Source: Paracyclopina nana (Eukaryota > Arthropoda > Copepoda > Cyclopoida > Cyclopettidae). From it: a stretch of DNA of 64,000 nt. The stretch spans positions 2,562,001 to 2,626,000 of the forward strand of contig JAGUCH010000006.1 in assembly GCA_019096065.1 (NCBI GenBank), written 5' to 3'. Positions 60,383 to 64,000 of the stretch are shown one piece after another. The notes under the pieces were generated by a model that did not search any database, was not told the origin of the DNA, and saw nothing but the letters and a program-made list of their open reading frames with translations. Numbering within the stretch: the stretch's first letter is position 1; each line of letters starts with the position of its first letter. Both the position numbers and the translations under genes were made by a program.

Positions 60383-62350
60383 CTAGATTCTCGTTATTTT
60401 ACTATTTACATCATTAGACAAGATTGGCCTAGAAACGAAGAGGATGCCTGGGGAAATCCTGTCCGGATAGTCGGAGTCCAGTTTCTTGATGAGTGCGTCA
60501 TCCAAGGATTTGGTTCCAATCAGGTGGTAGATGCACAGATACACCACGCTGACAGCAGAGCATAAAATGGCTGATCCCACAAACAGATCGGGAGTGGACC
60601 AATTCAGCAGTTTCATCAGTTGCCCTCCAAGCAGGCTAGCCAAGGCTTTGCCTGGATATTTTTTATAAATCAATTTTTTAATAATAATCTATTTTTAGAA
60701 TTATGTGCACTCACATAGCACCTGCATGAATACATTCACTACAGCTGTCATCGTGCCAACTAAATGAGGAGGCGAGAGCTTATAGGCATAGTTGACAATA
60801 GCCACCCAAGAAAACGACCACATAATGCAATTGAGGCCAGCCAGTCCCAGTGCAAAATACGGCGGAGAGCTCTGCACGTAAGCATAGACAACAAATTTGG
60901 CACTCTCGACGAAAACTCCGATTGCGATGCAATTCGCGTGGCCCACCCATTTGATGACCCTATCAGCAATCGGCATTGTTACAGCCATGCTAATAATGCC
61001 TACAGTAGATATGTATGAGAGAAGCTGCGAGGATGCATCCAAGTCATTTTGCAAGTAGAGAAACAAGTAAGTCATGTTGATGCCCAGGCATATCCCATTT
61101 GTCATGACTCCAATCAGGAGCACCATCAAAGGCACCGAAAACAGCCTTTTGATGGCCTTCAAGCCTCCCTCTTCAGACTTCTTCTCATCCTGCTTGAAGC
61201 CTTGGCTGCCCTCTAATTTCCACAGCAGAAAAACGAAGGCAACGGCCAGAATCCCGTCTGTTACGTAATACATCAAGGAATAATCTATGTAAATCACAGT
61301 TAGAGAGACTGCATTATATTAAAATGGAGAAATCGGCCCACCGTTTACGCCATTTTCACCATCTTTGATCGTAGCTGCGGAAATCAAAGGTGCAAAGATT
61401 TGCGCTGTAATTGAGTACATGATAACGTAGGAATATCTGCTATTGTGCTTTGCAGCTTCGGAAATGGCGGTCGCATCCATAACTGCCCAAGTGTTGCCTT
61501 GATGCATCTATATGCGAAAAGTATGAGAATGTGAAAAGAATGCAAATCAAAACTATTTACCTCAAGGATGAGTGTGGTGAAAAGCACTATCCAAAATGTC
61601 ATCGTGTAATTGCCTGTTATGAGTGAACAATTTCCCAACAGTTGAGGGTGATTAATTATTTCGTAATATACCGACCAGTTTTCATGCGTGTCAGCACTCG
61701 GATCTACCAAAGAGCAAAAAGTGCCATTGGCAAACGTGGTCAAATTGTTGGGGATCAAATTAGGAGGATTTTTCAAAGGTTCCTCACTCTTCACGTAGAG
61801 TGAAATGTTTTGCGTAAAGTCCTCAATGTTGAGAGCTGGCCAAGACTCTTCACACTTTTCCACACTTGTTGCATCGGTTCCATTCTCACAAACAGGCCAA
61901 TAAATGGATGTAATGAAGTTGGTAGCATTGTTGGCAATTAAGAAGGGGAATTTAGGCTTGCCAACGCTGTATCGAGGAATGTAATGCATGCAAGTCGACG
62001 ACAAAGCTACCATCGTCATATCCCAAGCAAGCACATATTTATACCCAAGTAGGTCACTCAAAAAGCCTCAGAAATTAAACGAGCTATTTCACATATAAAA
62101 GACATATTGTTTTTTTGCATATTATACCTAAAATGGGAGTTGTGAATGCGATGATAAATGGAATAGAGCCCATGATGAGGCCAATGTCTTCATCTGTGAT
62201 CCCCAAGCTGGACATTTGCAAGGTCATGAAGGGTAGAATGACGATGTACCCAAGGCCAATCAGGGAAGTCACAATTTTAAGCCAAATGACGCCTCTGTTA
62301 ATTTTCGGCCAATTCCGATAGTCAAAAATCCTCTTGATGAGTTTTAACAT
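60383..62350 (-). CDS. MFSD6-like major facilitator superfamily transporter
   Basis: Exons 62128..62350, 61561..62066, 61342..61507, 60715..61284 and 60383..60651 give 577 aa. The N-terminus is short and cytosolic (MLKLIKRIFDYRNWPKINRG), followed by helices including IVTSLIGLGYIVILPFMTL and GLIMGSIPFIIAFTTPILG. A large extracellular loop after the second to third helix holds about eight N-glycosylation sequons (NAT, NGT, NIS, NLT, NGT, NWS, NCS, NYT). The second half has typical MFS helices and CKALASLLGGQLMKLL, matching the G-K-G-L/A-x-S-L-x-G-G-x-L signature of MFSD6 proteins. The substrate is unknown in this family. The final donor (TAT|GTGAGT) changes the signature's first G to C. The ATG at 62350 is the first in frame; an upstream exon is possible. 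Confidence 0.85.
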
Positions 62351-63512
62351 GTTTTTTGTGCGCTCGTAATCTTTCAACTGATAATGAAAGTAGTATTTCA
62401 CAATGGGCTTTGCGGTATGTTTAATAACGCAGAGGATAATTAATTTTGCTTTAGAATTGCATTAGCAAAAATTGACGACATCACCGTTAAGCCTCCTTGT
62501 TTAAATTAAAGGCGGGGAGTTGCAGTTGGCCTACTTTTTTAAGCAGCTCTCTTGTTTATCATCTCTTAAGGCATTTTTGCGAGCTACAACTATGCTTCAA
62601 TTATTGCCAATAGTCCAATCAAGAAATGGGGCTAAAATATGCGAAACGCATGCGAAGCAACATATCTGAGGCGCGCTTAATCAACTTCTACTACACAAAA
62701 TCGAGCTTTCCATACTTTATACGTAGATAAAACGCCATAAGTGAATTATATACATATAATGCCGAAATTCAGAGCCTCAATTTTGAAAGCTGATAAAATT
62801 GGCTTCGTGGTAATTTTTCGATCAAATATTGGAGATTTGGTACATACTCATATATAGATGAAAATGTAGGCGTTAATTAGTGTGCCATTTGGATTGCCTA
62901 TAGTAAGGTGCCAACAATCCACAACATCATTTTCCCCGGGCCTACACTAAATAAAATCAAGAAGATCTCGGATTATCTTGAGCGGCCGTCAGCAGGTCAT
63001 AAACTAGCTGAAAGCTAAATGGTTGTAGGCTTGTTTGCTTTTCTAATCAAGAGATGGGTATGGAAATTGGGGCCTCGCGCCGCCATCATCAAGATTGAAT
63101 TTACGAGCTCGAAAGCATTTTCATGCCAACTTCTATCGTTTTCAGGCTGCTTAACAACTCGGTATCACGTGAGCGAAAATTGGGGCTGGATTTTCATTTG
63201 CTTTTAAGCATCCTCACGAGGTGGCAATTTGTGGAAAACTTACTAAAAAGTCACTCTTGCCACTTTGAAAAAACCCTCCCTAACTTTGCCCATATAAAAG
63301 GAGCTTATTAAATTAACCCAAGCTAGAAAGCATTTCAACATAAAAGTCCACTAAGGAAAATGCTGAGAAATCTCCCCCAAAAGAAGCCCTGATCGTTTGC
63401 TTGGCCGTAATGTGTCAAAATTGACGTTCATACCTTTGCGGCTTAGGCTTTTTGTTGAGACTCTTTAGAGCAAAGTGAAAAGAAAAGTTGATCTCCTTTT
63501 GACTCCAGTGTG
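62351..63512. other. Divergent noncoding interval
   Basis: 5' flanks of the MFSD6-like gene (-) and the partial gene starting at 63513 (+). No feature supported. Confidence 0.45.
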
Positions 63513-64000
63513 ATGTCGATAGAATCTGTCCAAAAGTGGCTTAATTCGCGCGTCCAGCTCCTCACGACTTATGAAGAACGCTTCATGGTGGAAGCTCGTA
63601 AAAAGGTAGTAAGTGAAAATTCATGCTGGCATATTTTTTGCAGTGACTAGTGTCATGTTCAAAGACTTTTCAAAGTGTAGTAGCCACTAGCCATATGCTA
63701 GTCCATAATTCAATTTGGCTCTTTTGTGGTAATCCCTCAATCCAAGTGTGATAACTGTTGTTTTAATCTCAACAAAAAGCATCCGTCCATCTGTTCCTAA
63801 TTTCCAACACTCCAAAAATTCCAAGATGAGGCTATACTTCATACTCGGTGGACCAAATGCAGCAAAAATGCATCACATACAAATTATGGCTTGGAGTCAT
63901 ATTTCTTTCTTTACCCTTTTTAATTAAATATTGTGACGCTTCCTATTAATCTGTTTACGGTATTTCAGGCCTCGGTTTTACGAATAGCAAGCAAGTTTTT
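63513..64000 (+). CDS. Start of an unidentified gene (5' partial)
   Basis: Exon 63513..63608 encodes MSIESVQKWLNSRVQLLTTY and continues EERFMVEARKKV before a GTAAGT donor. After a 360-nt intron with a TATTTCAG acceptor, the next exon (from 63969) reads ASVLRIASKF to the window edge. The phases match. The product is helical and charged, with no recognised motif in 41 residues. The only support is the good splice sites and protein-like composition. Confidence 0.45.

Overview
This is a eukaryotic window from an animal, almost certainly an arthropod and probably a crustacean-like pancrustacean with a compact genome. The evidence is: nearly all genes are split by short GT-AG introns (mostly 50-100 nt); there is a one-domain chitin-binding cuticle protein with GYGAPA repeats and a TATA + TCAGT-type promoter; and the conserved genes (AMPK alpha, RSBN1/DPY-21, Tgi/VGLL4, BTG, NDC1, MINDY, MFSD6) have arthropod-style architecture. 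I rebuilt the exon structures by hand. In every complete multi-exon model below the exon lengths sum to a multiple of three and the phases agree, which is the main internal check. Species is not determined.

Layout. 1-790 (+): 3' end of AMP-activated kinase alpha. 3.2-5.2 kb (+): a 388-aa secreted basic protein. 6.1-14.1 kb (-): a 34-exon gene for a ~1,734-aa secreted modular protein ending in an F5/8 (discoidin) domain. 14.8-18.0 kb (-): RSBN1/DPY-21-type JmjC histone demethylase. 22.1-23.4 kb (+): Tgi/VGLL4, the Tondu corepressor of the Hippo pathway. 23.7-25.1 kb (-): a violaxanthin de-epoxidase-like (VDE) protein, the most unexpected gene here. 26.2-33.3 kb: a run of secreted products, namely a 651-aa furin-site precursor with a duplicated hydrophobic motif, two small cysteine-containing proteins, and the chitin-binding cuticle protein. 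36.1-37.4 kb (+): a type I membrane protein. 40.4-41.0 kb (+): BTG/Tob antiproliferative protein. 44.3-45.8 kb (-): carbohydrate sulfotransferase. 47.0-49.0 kb (+) and 49.1-50.9 kb (-): NDC1 nucleoporin and MINDY deubiquitinase, tail to tail. 51.2-52.8 kb: a tandem duplication, each copy carrying a tRNA-Arg-like sequence. 56.4-58.4 kb (+): a trypsin-like protease with an N-terminal fibronectin type II domain and GC-AG introns. 59.0-59.9 kb: a foldback array with a 235-bp MITE nested inside. 60.4-62.4 kb (-): an MFSD6-like transporter. 63.5 kb to the edge (+): the start of one more gene.

This is not an operon-like system; neighbours are mostly independent. The one regional theme is 23.7-33.3 kb, where five consecutive genes encode proteins with signal peptides, consistent with a block of extracellular, cuticle or gut-lining functions (inference). 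The strongest candidate for something undescribed is the VDE-like gene, because that family is known functionally only from the xanthophyll cycle of plants and algae.
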